The notes: generated from the sequence alone by a model not told the origin. 64,000 nt of DNA from Pseudomonadales bacterium (GCA_016779325.1 JADHNU010000008.1:1-64000); one strand, 5' to 3'; counted from the first letter of the stretch, positions 42,621 through 50,997 are shown. Numbers and translations are program-made.

Positions 42621-42967
42621 ACGGCCAGCGGACGCACTTTTAGCAGGCATACGCGCCCGGCTACGCACCGAGATGGGGCGCCTTGCTGGGCAGATGCCCG
42701 AGAAGCAGCCCTTTTACGCCCGGCGCACCGTCATCACGCGGTCAAATTGCCTTGGCATACTCCTTGAATGCATCTTAAGGCGTCGCGGGCTTATCCCGCG
42801 CGGTTTTAACCCGACCTGACCGCGTGCACTTGGCCAGCCCCCACAAAGGCATCGCCCTTTTGGCTTGGCACCCAGGTCGTTGAATTGGTTGCAGCGCGCC
42901 AGTCGCTCGCAGCCCCCGCCCTGCCCACCCTCCTCCCCTAGGGCATGGCTGGGTTTTTCCTCCTTGG
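42621..42967. other. Non-coding stretch with nested inverted repeats
   Basis: No convincing gene. Two nested structures are visible: CACGCGGTCA (42735-42744) pairs perfectly with TGACCGCGTG (42817-42826), and inside it CGCGGG (42784-42789) pairs with CCCGCG (42795-42800), followed by CGGTTTT. GGGC-AGAT-GCCC near 42689-42700 is a third small stem. The run ends in a strong terminator, so the stretch may be a long 3' UTR of the symporter gene or a structured RNA. Confidence 0.4.
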
Positions 42968-42993
42968 AAGCCCACTTCGGTGGGCTTTTTTTT
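42968..42993 (+). terminator. Strong rho-independent terminator with UUCG loop
   Basis: AAGCCCAC-TTCG-GTGGGCTT, an 8-bp stem closed by a TTCG tetraloop, is followed immediately by more T (8 in a row from the stem end). It terminates rightward transcription, about 350 bases after the symporter stop. Confidence 0.85.
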
Positions 42994-43005
42994 GGCCAAA
43001 AAAAA

Positions 43006-43022
43006 CCGGCGCGGGGCGCCGG
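43006..43022 (-). terminator. Rho-independent terminator of the XRE-type gene
   Basis: On the minus strand CCGGCGC-CCC-GCGCCGG is followed by an uninterrupted T-run. It begins 19 bases after the stop of the HTH gene and lies back-to-back with the rightward terminator. Confidence 0.8.
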
Positions 43023-43041
43023 CTCTATCCTGCAGGAAAAC

Positions 43042-43347
43042 TCAGCTTCGGCGCAGGGCGCCGCCGGTGCTGCCTTGCCGGGGACGCTTAAGGCGCAGTT
43101 CGAGCACGTGATCCGTTGCCTCGGCCAAGGCAAGGAGGGTTTCCAGCCGGGGCAGGCGATCGCCCGACTCCAACCGGCTGATGGCCGCTTGCGTCAGCCC
43201 TGCCCGCGCGGCCACCTCACGCTGGGACAGCTGCGCCCGCTGCCGGGCTTTGGACAGCTCCTCGGCGATAAAGCTTTCAAGGGTAACCGGCGCGTCCTTT
43301 TTCGCCGGGCTAGGGGCCTTCTTCTGCGGCTTGCCTTTCGCTGCCAT
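43042..43347 (-). CDS. XRE-type helix-turn-helix protein
   Basis: 101 residues. A Lys/Pro-rich N-terminal tail of about 20 residues is followed by a classic helix-turn-helix (S-Q-R-E-V-A-A-R-A-G-L-T-Q-A-A-I-S-R-L-E-S-G) at about residues 40-62 and a short C-terminal arm. It is the size of an antitoxin or a small repressor, but no toxin-like gene adjoins it. It is divergent from the F420 operon across a 274-base gap, so it is a candidate regulator of that operon or of itself. Confidence 0.75.
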   Translation of the reverse strand: MAAKGKPQKKAPSPAKKDAPVTLESFIAEELSKARQRAQLSQREVAARAGLTQAAISRLESGDRLPRLETLLALAEATDHVLELRLKRPRQGSTGGALRRS

Positions 43348-43525
43348 GAGATCCTCGCTCCAGGAGGGCGCTTGCGCCCTAATCTACCCGGTCCGTGCGG
43401 AGGCACGCGCCGAGCGTTATGCGGGGCGAGATTCGATCAGTATCGGGGCGCGCATTCAATAGACTTGGGTCAAGGAGAGGCTGAAAGGGCGACGGAGAGA
43501 GAGGAATTTCAAGGTTTCGACACAA

Positions 43526-43544
43526 TTGCCGTAACGCTTGGCAA
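43526..43544. promoter_or_regulatory. Inverted repeat upstream of the F420 operon
   Basis: TTGCC-N9-GGCAA lies between the divergent XRE-type gene and the F420:NADPH oxidoreductase gene, just upstream of a TTGATG (43550-43555) / GATAAT (43571-43576) promoter-like pair with a 15-base spacer. Operator function is inference. Confidence 0.3.
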
Positions 43545-43621
43545 CACTTTTGATGCGCGACGCTTTCCCCGATAATGGCCGCCCTTTGTTCTTCCCCCCT
43601 CAAAAGCATGGAGTACGCACG

Positions 43622-44284
43622 ATGGCACAAACGATCGCGATCCTCGGTGGTACGGGCGCGCTGGGCTCAGGCCTCGCCATTCGCTGGGCCCGGGCCGGGC
43701 ACCGAATCATTATCGGTTCTCGGACCCTGGAAAAGGCCCAGGAAGCGGTCACGGCGCTGAAGGCCCAAAGCCCGGAGACCGAGGCCGAGGCCATGGACAA
43801 TGCCGCCGCCGCGGCCGCGGGGGAGATCGTCGTGCTGACCGTCCCCTACGCCCACCAACTTTCGACCCTAGAAGGGGTAAAAGGCGCACTCCAGGGAAAA
43901 ATCCTGATCGACGTGACCGTGCCCCTGCAGCCCCCGAAGGTCGGCACCGTGCAGCTCCCGGAGGGCGGCAGCGCCGCCGCCGCCGCGCAGGCCATGCTCG
44001 GAGAGGAGGTTTTTGTGGTCTCCGCCTTCCAGAATATTGCGGCGGACCTGCTCCAGGATCCGCTCCTCACCATCGAATGCGACGTGCTTGTTTCCGGGAA
44101 TAAGAAAGATGCGCGGCAGCAGGTCATCGACCTCGCCGCAGAGGCCGGCATGCGCGGCTGGCACGCGGGCCCCATCGCGAACTCTGCAGCGGCCGAGGCG
44201 CTCACCTCAATTCTTATTCAAATCAATCGTCAAGGTGAGATTTCTCATGCCGGCATCAAGATTGTCGGCCAGGAAGTACATTAA
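43622..44284 (+). CDS. npdG: F420:NADPH oxidoreductase (Fno/NpdG)
   Basis: 220 residues. The Rossmann motif G-G-T-G-A-L-G is near residues 9-15, and G-S-R-T-L-E-K-A gives the NADPH-specifying S-R-T segment. V-V-L-T-V-P-Y follows, with the F420-binding region and a long C-terminal helix. The enzyme exchanges hydride between NADPH and F420, supplying F420H2 to reductases. The start is the ATG at the beginning of the conserved Rossmann strand; the open frame extends upstream without conservation. First gene of the F420 cluster, 3 bases before cofE. Confidence 0.88.
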   Translation: MAQTIAILGGTGALGSGLAIRWARAGHRIIIGSRTLEKAQEAVTALKAQSPETEAEAMDNAAAAAAGEIVVLTVPYAHQLSTLEGVKGALQGKILIDVTVPLQPPKVGTVQLPEGGSAAAAAQAMLGEEVFVVSAFQNIAADLLQDPLLTIECDVLVSGNKKDARQQVIDLAAEAGMRGWHAGPIANSAAAEALTSILIQINRQGEISHAGIKIVGQEVH

Positions 44285-44287
44285 AAA

Positions 44288-45058
44288 ATGACGGCTACGC
44301 TCCTGCCGCTTAAGGGCTTCCCCGATGTGCAAGCGGGAGACGATCTGGGCGAGCTGATTGATGATGCCCTGATCCTCAATGGCCTCACCTTAGCGGATGG
44401 GGACGTGATCGCCATCGCTCAAAAAGTGGTCAGCAAAGCCGAAGGACGGCAGGTTGCGCTGGCCACCGTAACGCCTACGGCGGAGGCGGAAGCCCTCGCC
44501 GAGGAGACGGGCAAGGACCCTCGCCTCGTCACCCTGATCCTTCAGGAATCCACGACCATCGTGCGGAAGCGGCCCGGCGCCCCGGGCGTTATTGTGGTTG
44601 AGCATCAACGCGGATGGGTTCACGCCAATGCGGGCATCGACCAATCCAACATTCAGGTCGAGGAGGGCGGCGCGAGCGCCCTGCTCCTCCCGGAGGACCC
44701 AGACCGGTCCGCCGCCGTCCTGCGGGACCACTTAGAAGCCCGTCACGGGGTGCGCCTCGGCGTTCTTATTAACGACAGCTTTGGCCGGGCCTGGCGCGTG
44801 GGCACCTGCGGGGTGGCCCTGGGCGCCGCCGGGCTCACCACACTCCTCGACCTGCGCGGCCAAGGGGATCGCTATGGGCGGCGCCTTGAGGTCAGCGTAG
44901 TGGGCCTCGCCGACGAGCTCGCCGCCGCCGCCTCCGTGATAATGGGACAGGCCGCGGAGGGTACGCCGATCGTGTTGCTTCGGGGCTTCCCTGGCGTGCT
45001 GGGAGATGGGTCGGCCGCTCAGCTCGTCCGACCCGCTGCCGAGGATCTCTTCCGATGA
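44288..45058 (+). CDS. cofE: Coenzyme F420-0:L-glutamate ligase, stand-alone
   Basis: 256 residues, the size of archaeal CofE. V-I-A-I-A-Q-K-V-V-S-K-A-E-G near residue 42, the acidic metal site in N-A-G-I-D-Q-S-N and V-L-I-N-D-S-F-G-R-A-W-R are conserved. It adds gamma-linked glutamates to F420-0 using GTP. Actinobacterial FbiB fuses this domain to an FMN reductase domain; no such domain is present here. Overlaps cofD by ATGA. Confidence 0.93.
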   Translation: MTATLLPLKGFPDVQAGDDLGELIDDALILNGLTLADGDVIAIAQKVVSKAEGRQVALATVTPTAEAEALAEETGKDPRLVTLILQESTTIVRKRPGAPGVIVVEHQRGWVHANAGIDQSNIQVEEGGASALLLPEDPDRSAAVLRDHLEARHGVRLGVLINDSFGRAWRVGTCGVALGAAGLTTLLDLRGQGDRYGRRLEVSVVGLADELAAAASVIMGQAAEGTPIVLLRGFPGVLGDGSAAQLVRPAAEDLFR

Positions 45059-46011
45059 GCGCGCCCAAGGTGCTGGCGCTCACCGGAGGCGTGGGCGGCG
45101 CCAAGCTCGGCCTTGGGCTGGCGCACTGCCTGCCCTCGGAGAACCTGGCTTTTGTGGTGAACACGGGGGACGACTTTGAGCACCTCGGCCTGCCCATCAG
45201 TCCCGACCTCGACACTCTGCTCTATACGCTGGCGGGGGAGGTTCATGAGGACCAGGGCTGGGGGCGACGCGACGAAACCTGGACGGTCCTAAACACCTTA
45301 GAACGGCTCGGCGGCGCAAGCTGGTTTCGCCTCGGCGACAAGGACCTCGCCCTGCACCTGCGGCGCCGGGAGACCCTCGCCTCGGGCGCTCGGCTGACCC
45401 AGGCCATGGCTTTGCTTGGGGACGCCTTCTCCGTGCCCTTTCCCCTGCTGCCCATGAGCGATGATCCGGTGCGCACGGTGCTCACCACCCGGGAATTCGG
45501 TCGCCTACCCTTCCAGAGCTATTTCGTTCGCGAACGCTGCGCGCCCACGGTACAGGCGATTGCTTACGAAGGCGCTGGCGCGGCGGGCCTCTCCCCGGAA
45601 GTGGCCGCGGCCCTGGCGGATCCCGCCCTGGACCTCATCGTCCTTTGCCCCTCAAACCCCTATCTCAGCATAGCGCCGCTGCTGGCTATCCCGCCGCTTC
45701 GGAAAGCGCTGGAGCGCCGCCGCGTACCGGCGGTGGCGGTCTGTCCCCTGGTGGGCGGTGCGGCCGTGAAGGGCCCCACGGCCAAGCTCATGGACGAACT
45801 CCACGTGCCGCGGACCCCCGCAAGCATCGCCCGCTACTATGGGGGTGTGATCGATGGCCTTATCCTAGATGAACAAGATCGCTCCCATGCCGACGCCGTA
45901 CGCGCCGAAGGGGTAACGCCTGACGTAGCGCCCACAGTCATGCTAACTTTGGGCGACAAAATTACCCTGGCCCAGCGCACCCTCGCCTTCGGAGAAACGC
46001 TAAGGGGTTAG
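45055..46011 (+). CDS. cofD: 2-phospho-L-lactate transferase (CofD/FbiA)
   Basis: 318 residues. L-T-G-G-V-G-G-A-K-L near residue 10 is the signature, followed by V-V-N-T-G-D-D-F-E-H-L-G, the Asp pair that binds Mg and the GDP-linked donor. Later S-N-P-Y-L-S-I-A-P-L and G-P-T-A-K-L-M-D-E-L are typical. It transfers the phosphorylated three-carbon acid from the guanylylated donor to Fo, giving F420-0 or a relative. In the operon between cofE and cofC. Confidence 0.94.
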   Translation: MSAPKVLALTGGVGGAKLGLGLAHCLPSENLAFVVNTGDDFEHLGLPISPDLDTLLYTLAGEVHEDQGWGRRDETWTVLNTLERLGGASWFRLGDKDLALHLRRRETLASGARLTQAMALLGDAFSVPFPLLPMSDDPVRTVLTTREFGRLPFQSYFVRERCAPTVQAIAYEGAGAAGLSPEVAAALADPALDLIVLCPSNPYLSIAPLLAIPPLRKALERRRVPAVAVCPLVGGAAVKGPTAKLMDELHVPRTPASIARYYGGVIDGLILDEQDRSHADAVRAEGVTPDVAPTVMLTLGDKITLAQRTLAFGETLRG

Positions 46012-46085
46012 GCGCTTTTAGACTCGCCGCGCGAACCGTCCGAGGGGGAAGGTTCCGGCGCAACGCCCTCAATGAGGAGCCCACC

Positions 46086-46751
46086 ATGGCATGGGCACTG
46101 CTACCGGTTAAGGCACGCGCGACGGCTAAGGGACGGCTGCGCGGTGCCCTGTCCGATAAGGACCGGGCCGGTCTGGCCGCGGCCATGCGGCGGGACGTCG
46201 CCGCAGCCCTCCGCGGTACCGCTGCCCTGCAGGGCGTGTTGCTCCTCAGCCCTGATGCCACCCTGCGGCGCTGGGGCGCCGAGCAAGGCTTCGAAACCTT
46301 GGATGATGGCGGGGTTGGGCTTAACGAGGCCCTCGCCCTTGGCCTTGAGGCGCTACATCAGCGCGGTGCCGGGCGTGCGCTCATTATCCCTTCGGACGTC
46401 CCCTTACTGAGCCCTGAGGATCTCACCATCCTTTTGGGCGCACCCGCCGAGGTGGCCATTGCCTCGGACCAGCGCAGCGACGGGACCAATGGGCTCAGCG
46501 TGCCCCTCGGCCGGGGCTTTACCCCCCACTTCGGCCTGGGCAGTGCGCAAGCCCACCGACGCGAAGCGCGACACCGGGGCCTGGCCTGCCAGGTGATGCT
46601 CTGCCCGGGGCTCGCCCTCGATATCGACCAGCCTGACGACCTCACGACCCTGCTGCAGGCCCCTGCGCACGGGCCGTGGGGCCAGGAAAGCCTCACCTTT
46701 CTCTACGAAAATCACCTTGTTCCAAGACTGACGCCACGCGCTGCGGTTTAG
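46086..46751 (+). CDS. cofC: CofC-type guanylyltransferase for the F420 side chain
   Basis: 221 residues, a small nucleotidyltransferase fold. L-L-P-V-K-A-R-A-T-A-K-G-R-L near the start binds GTP; I-I-P-S-D-V-P-L-L carries the metal-binding Asp; D-G-T-N-G-L-S-V-P and F-G-L-G-S-A-Q-A-H are family hallmarks. It makes the GDP-activated C3 acid used by CofD. Homologues use 2-phospholactate, PEP or 3-phosphoglycerate; the choice is not readable here. A 74-base gap follows cofD. Confidence 0.9.
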   Translation: MAWALLPVKARATAKGRLRGALSDKDRAGLAAAMRRDVAAALRGTAALQGVLLLSPDATLRRWGAEQGFETLDDGGVGLNEALALGLEALHQRGAGRALIIPSDVPLLSPEDLTILLGAPAEVAIASDQRSDGTNGLSVPLGRGFTPHFGLGSAQAHRREARHRGLACQVMLCPGLALDIDQPDDLTTLLQAPAHGPWGQESLTFLYENHLVPRLTPRAAV

Positions 46752-46777
46752 CCCCGTCACGCTTTAGGGAGCGCACC

Positions 46778-49204
46778 ATGAATGCCCGTCTACCGACTCC
46801 GCTGACCGCCACTGGGCTCTCCGAGGCAGACGCCTACGGGCTCCTCGAGGGACCGCCCCTTGAAGCGCTCCTCGCAGAGGCAAGAAGCCTTCGAGATCAA
46901 GGCTTTGGGCCCCTTATCACCTACTCCAGGAAGCTCTTCCTACCGCTGACGCACCTGTGCCGAGACGTCTGCCATTACTGCACCTTTGCCACCACGCCCC
47001 GGCATCAGAAAGCGCCCTACATGAGCGTCGAGGCGGTGCTCGAGGCCGCGCGCCAGGGCGCCGCCGCCGGCTGCAAGGAGGCGCTTTTTACCCTTGGGGA
47101 GAAGCCCGAACTCCGCTATCGCGCCGCCCGGGAAGCGCTCGACGCGCTGGGCTTCCCCAGCACCACGGCGTACCTTGCCCACGTGGCAGGGCGCGTGCTC
47201 GAGGAAACGGGCCTGCTTCCGCATCTGAACCCCGGCACCCTCGAGGACAGCGACTTCGCCGCTTTGAAACCCGTGGGCCCCTCCATGGGCATGATGCTGG
47301 AGAGCACGGCTACCCGGCTCTGCGAAAAGGGCATGCCCCACTACGGCTCGCCGGATAAGGACCCGCAAGTTCGGCTCGCCACCCTGGATGCGGCGGGCCG
47401 CGCCGCAGTGCCCTTCACCACCGGAATCCTGATCGGTATTGGGGAAACGCGCCGGGAACGCATCGATACCCTGCTGGCCATACGCGCCAGCCACCAGCGC
47501 TATGGCCATATCCAGGAAGTGATTGTGCAGAACTTCCGCGCCAAGGCCGGCACCAAGATGGTTGGGGCGCCAGAGCCCAGCCTCGAAGAGCTGCTCTGGA
47601 CCCTTGCGGTGGCACGACTGATCTTCGGGCCCCGCATGAGTATTCAAGCCCCTCCGAATCTGTCGCCGGGGGTCCTTTCGCAGCTGGTCGACGCGGGGCT
47701 CAACGACTGGGGCGGCGTCTCCCCCATCACCCCGGACTTCGTGAACCCGGAAGCGCCCTGGCCCCATCTTGAGCGCCTGGCGGAGGAAACGGCGGCCGCC
47801 GGCAAGCAGCTGACGGAACGGCTCACGGTCTATCCCGCCTATCTTCAAGCCAGCGGAAAATGGCTCGATCCCGCCGTGGCCCCGCGGGTGCTCCGCGCCG
47901 CCGACGGCGCCGGCCTGGCCCGGACGGACGACTGGACGCCGGGGGCGGTCGTGCCCCCCCCGGAGAAGGTGCTCCAAGCCCTACGTAGGGTTTCCCCGCG
48001 GCCGCGCCCCGAGATCACGCGCATCCTCGATCGGGCCGAGGCCGGGGAGCGGCTTTCGGAAGAGGAACTGGTTACCCTGTTCCACGCTCGAGGCGACGAC
48101 TTTGCCGCCATCTGCCAACGCGCCGATCAGCTCCGGGCCGCCCACGCAGGCTCGGTGGTCCGCTATGTGGTCAACCGGAACATCAACTACACGAACGTCT
48201 GCTATTTCAAATGTCAGTTCTGCGCCTTTTCGAAGGGCAAATTAGCCGAAAACCTCCGGGGCCGTCCCTACGATTTATCGGGGGAAGAACTGGGCCGGCG
48301 CGTAGCCGAAGCCTGGGACCGGGGCGCCACGGAGGTCTGCCTCCAGGGCGGGATTCATCCCGAATATACCGGCGACACCTACCGCGACATTCTGCGCACG
48401 GTGAAAGCTGCGGCGCCGGCCATGCATATTCATGCCTTCTCCCCCTTGGAAATCTGGCAGGGGGCCGCCACCGTCAACATGACCGTGCGGGCCTATCTGG
48501 AGATGCTTAAAAAGGAAGGGCTGGCGACGCTCCCGGGGACGGCCGCGGAAATCCTCGATGACGAGGTCCGGGCGGTGCTATGCCCCGATAAGATCAACAG
48601 CGCCGAGTGGCTTGCGGTCATGCGTGCGGCGCACCGGGCCGGGCTCCGGAGCACGGCGACGATGATGTTTGGCCATGTGGATCGCTACGAGCACTGGGCT
48701 CGCCATCTTCTAAAGATACGCGATCTTCAGGCCGAAACGGGGGGCTTTACGGAATTTGTGCTCCTTCCCTTTGTGGCGGAGGAGGCCCCAATCTACCTGA
48801 AGGGCCGCGCCCGTCGAGGCCCAACCTTCCGCGAGGCGCTGCTCGCCCACGCGGTCGCGCGCCTGGCCCTTTCGCCGCTGATTCCGAACATTCAATGTTC
48901 CTGGGTCAAGCTTGGCCACGAAGGTGTGAAGGCCGCCCTGCAGGCGGGTTGTAACGACCTCGGGGGAACGCTCATGAATGAAACGATTACCCGGGCGGCG
49001 GGGGCCCAGCATGGGCAAGAAACGGGGCCCGACGCCATGGAAAGCCTCATTAGCAGCCTTGGCCGCAGCCCGGCTCAACGCACCACCCTCTATGAGCCCG
49101 TGAGCGACGCCCACCGCCTGCGGGCCCGGCGTGCCGCGCCTCTGATTCCCCTGATCAACACGCCCGCCACGCGCTACGAGCGGTCAAAGACCGTCGAGGG
49201 GTAA
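46778..49204 (+). CDS. fbiC: Fo synthase, fused CofG-CofH (FbiC)
   Basis: 808 residues, two radical-SAM halves. The CofG-type [4Fe-4S] motif C-R-D-V-C-H-Y-C is near residues 62-69 and the CofH-type C-Y-F-K-C-Q-F-C near residues 475-482, as in actinobacterial FbiC. It builds the deazaflavin Fo from tyrosine and a ribityl-diaminouracil intermediate. The ATG after AGGGAGCG gives an N-terminus matching the family; earlier in-frame sequence overlaps cofC. It is the last biosynthetic gene of the operon. Confidence 0.95.
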   Translation: MNARLPTPLTATGLSEADAYGLLEGPPLEALLAEARSLRDQGFGPLITYSRKLFLPLTHLCRDVCHYCTFATTPRHQKAPYMSVEAVLEAARQGAAAGCKEALFTLGEKPELRYRAAREALDALGFPSTTAYLAHVAGRVLEETGLLPHLNPGTLEDSDFAALKPVGPSMGMMLESTATRLCEKGMPHYGSPDKDPQVRLATLDAAGRAAVPFTTGILIGIGETRRERIDTLLAIRASHQRYGHIQEVIVQNFRAKAGTKMVGAPEPSLEELLWTLAVARLIFGPRMSIQAPPNLSPGVLSQLVDAGLNDWGGVSPITPDFVNPEAPWPHLERLAEETAAAGKQLTERLTVYPAYLQASGKWLDPAVAPRVLRAADGAGLARTDDWTPGAVVPPPEKVLQALRRVSPRPRPEITRILDRAEAGERLSEEELVTLFHARGDDFAAICQRADQLRAAHAGSVVRYVVNRNINYTNVCYFKCQFCAFSKGKLAENLRGRPYDLSGEELGRRVAEAWDRGATEVCLQGGIHPEYTGDTYRDILRTVKAAAPAMHIHAFSPLEIWQGAATVNMTVRAYLEMLKKEGLATLPGTAAEILDDEVRAVLCPDKINSAEWLAVMRAAHRAGLRSTATMMFGHVDRYEHWARHLLKIRDLQAETGGFTEFVLLPFVAEEAPIYLKGRARRGPTFREALLAHAVARLALSPLIPNIQCSWVKLGHEGVKAALQAGCNDLGGTLMNETITRAAGAQHGQETGPDAMESLISSLGRSPAQRTTLYEPVSDAHRLRARRAAPLIPLINTPATRYERSKTVEG

Positions 49205-49240
49205 GGCCATGGCCCCCGAGCTCGCCAGGGGGGAAGGCCC

Positions 49241-50254
49241 TTGGGCCTAGGACGCTTAGGACTCCTCTTCGGGCTGGCCTTCACGGCTGCCGTGCTCCTC
49301 GGCCCCGTGGCGCTGCGTCCCTGGGACTTGGCCGCCCATCCCGCCGCCGGACCCATTCTGCTGGAACTGCGCCTGCCCCGGGCCGTGCTCGCGGCCACCG
49401 TCGGCGCGGCCCTGGCCGTTGCCGGCGTCCTCCTTCAAGCCATTCTTCGCAACCCCCTTGCGGACCCCGCTCTCCTCGGCGTCTCTGGGGGCGCGGCCCT
49501 GGGCGCCGCGCTCGTCCTTGCCCTGGGCATCACCCTGCCCACGGCCCTGGCCTTTGGCAGCACCAGCGCCTTCCTACCCTTTATGCCCGTGGCCGGGGCG
49601 GCCTTCGCCGGGGCCCTGCTGGCCGTGAGCCTGGTGCTGCGCCTTGGACGCCGGGCCCAGCGCCTGGATCTGGCCGGGGTGCTCTTGGCGGGGGTGGCGG
49701 TCAACACGCTCTGCGGGGCCGCCGTTGGGCTGCTTATGGTCTTAGCGGGAGACAGCGCCCTTCGAAGCATCAGCTTCTGGCTCTTTGGCTCCCTTGCCCA
49801 GGCAAGCTGGAGCCACCTTGCCCCCCTCCTCCTTGGCCTCCCCATCGCCCTGTATGCCACGCGGCGCTGGGGCACGGCGCTGGACGTCTATCAGCTCGGA
49901 GATCGGGAAGCCACCCACCATGGACTCCCCGTAGGGCGCCTTCAGCGCCAGGCGTTGCTACTCGCAAGCCTTCTGACCGCTCTGGCCGTTGCCCTAGCCG
50001 GCATCATCGGCTTTATCGGCCTCCTCGTGCCCCAGGGTCTCGCCCTTGTGCTTGGGCCCAGCTACCGTCACCGCCTTCCCCAGGCAGCGCTCGCCGGCGC
50101 CACCTTGCTACTGCTGGCGGATCTCGGAGCCCGCCTGGCGCTTGCACCGACGGAGTTGCCCGTGGGCATGCTAACGGCCCTACTCGGCGGCCCGTTTTTT
50201 CTCTGGCTCCTCCGCCGCCGCCTTGCCGGCGGCGGCACCGAGGGGGGGCCATGA
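49241..50254 (+). CDS. FecCD/BtuC-type ABC transporter permease
   Basis: 337 residues with about 9-10 membrane helices. R-L-P-R-A-V-L-A-A-T-V-G-A-A-L-A, G-V-L-L-Q-A-I-L-R-N-P-L-A-D-P and L-L-G-V-S-G-G-A-A-L-G-A are the BtuC/FecCD signature. A TTG start is used; no in-frame ATG or GTG with a better site is present. It follows fbiC by 36 bases. Members import corrinoids, haem or siderophores; no binding protein adjoins. Confidence 0.85.
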   Translation: MGLGRLGLLFGLAFTAAVLLGPVALRPWDLAAHPAAGPILLELRLPRAVLAATVGAALAVAGVLLQAILRNPLADPALLGVSGGAALGAALVLALGITLPTALAFGSTSAFLPFMPVAGAAFAGALLAVSLVLRLGRRAQRLDLAGVLLAGVAVNTLCGAAVGLLMVLAGDSALRSISFWLFGSLAQASWSHLAPLLLGLPIALYATRRWGTALDVYQLGDREATHHGLPVGRLQRQALLLASLLTALAVALAGIIGFIGLLVPQGLALVLGPSYRHRLPQAALAGATLLLLADLGARLALAPTELPVGMLTALLGGPFFLWLLRRRLAGGGTEGGP

Positions 50255-50997
50255 GCCCATCCCTAACCCTTGAGAACATCTGGGTGGCGGGAGAGCGGGC
50301 TCCCCGCCTTGGGCCCCTATCCCTCACCCTGCCCGCGGGACAGCGCATTCTCCTAGCCGGCCCCAATGGCGCAGGTAAAAGTACCCTGCTGGCGGTCCTT
50401 AGCGGCGATCTAGAAGGCAGCGGAGGCACCCTGACCTGGCCCCCTTCCAGCGCCTGGGCCCAGCGCCGAGCCGTACTCACCCAGCGAAATACGCTGGATC
50501 ATCCCTTCACCGCCGAGGAGGTGGTGTGCCTTGCCGGCGTCAGCGGAGCGACGGCCCGCGCCGTGCTTGAGGAATTGGGCGCCGGTGCCTGGGCCCAAAC
50601 GCCCTATACCCGGCTCTCCGGGGGCCTTGCCCGCCTGGTCCACCTGGCGCGGGTACTTGCGCACCTTGATCAGCTCGACCCGACGGCTGCCTGGGGCTTT
50701 TTCGACGAACCCCTGGCCCACCTCGATTGGCGCTATGCGGGGGCAGCGCTCCGAGCCCTCTCGCGCCGCGCGGCCGCGGGCTATGGCGTCGTCGTGGCCG
50801 CCCACGAACTCAATCTGGCCGTGCCTTGGGCGGAGCATGTGGTATTACTGTGCGCGGGCAGGCTGGAAGCGGAAGGCGCCGTGGGGGCCGTGCTGACGCC
50901 CGACCGTTTGGCTGAACACTGGGGTATTTCGGGGCATGTAGACCGGCGAGACGAGGGCGCCGTCCTGATCCTCGAGGGCTTTACCGAGGCGGGCTAG
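50251..50997 (+). CDS. ABC transporter ATP-binding protein (BtuD/FecE type)
   Basis: 248 residues. Walker A G-P-N-G-A-G-K-S-T near residues 38-46, signature L-S-G-G-L near 124 in place of L-S-G-G-Q/E, Walker B G-F-F-D-E-P-L-A-H-L-D, and the switch His in A-A-H-E-L-N. The ATG overlaps the permease stop. It powers uptake through the upstream permease, and with it forms a BtuCD-like pair. The stop shares CTAG with the convergent LLM gene. Confidence 0.87.
   Translation: MSPSLTLENIWVAGERAPRLGPLSLTLPAGQRILLAGPNGAGKSTLLAVLSGDLEGSGGTLTWPPSSAWAQRRAVLTQRNTLDHPFTAEEVVCLAGVSGATARAVLEELGAGAWAQTPYTRLSGGLARLVHLARVLAHLDQLDPTAAWGFFDEPLAHLDWRYAGAALRALSRRAAAGYGVVVAAHELNLAVPWAEHVVLLCAGRLEAEGAVGAVLTPDRLAEHWGISGHVDRRDEGAVLILEGFTEAG

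Noticed and set aside
42753-42768. Sigma-54-like TGGCAT-N5-TTGAA
   Set aside because: The -12 GC is missing (TTGAA), no expressed gene follows at the right distance, and no enhancer-binding regulator is nearby.
42673-42819. 48-codon ORF in the gap after the symporter gene
   Set aside because: No ribosome site, no recognisable family, and its second half overlaps the inverted repeats and loses the codon bias of real genes here.
49205-49240. Cobalamin riboswitch before the BtuC-like gene
   Set aside because: Only 36 bases separate it from fbiC, far too short for that element.
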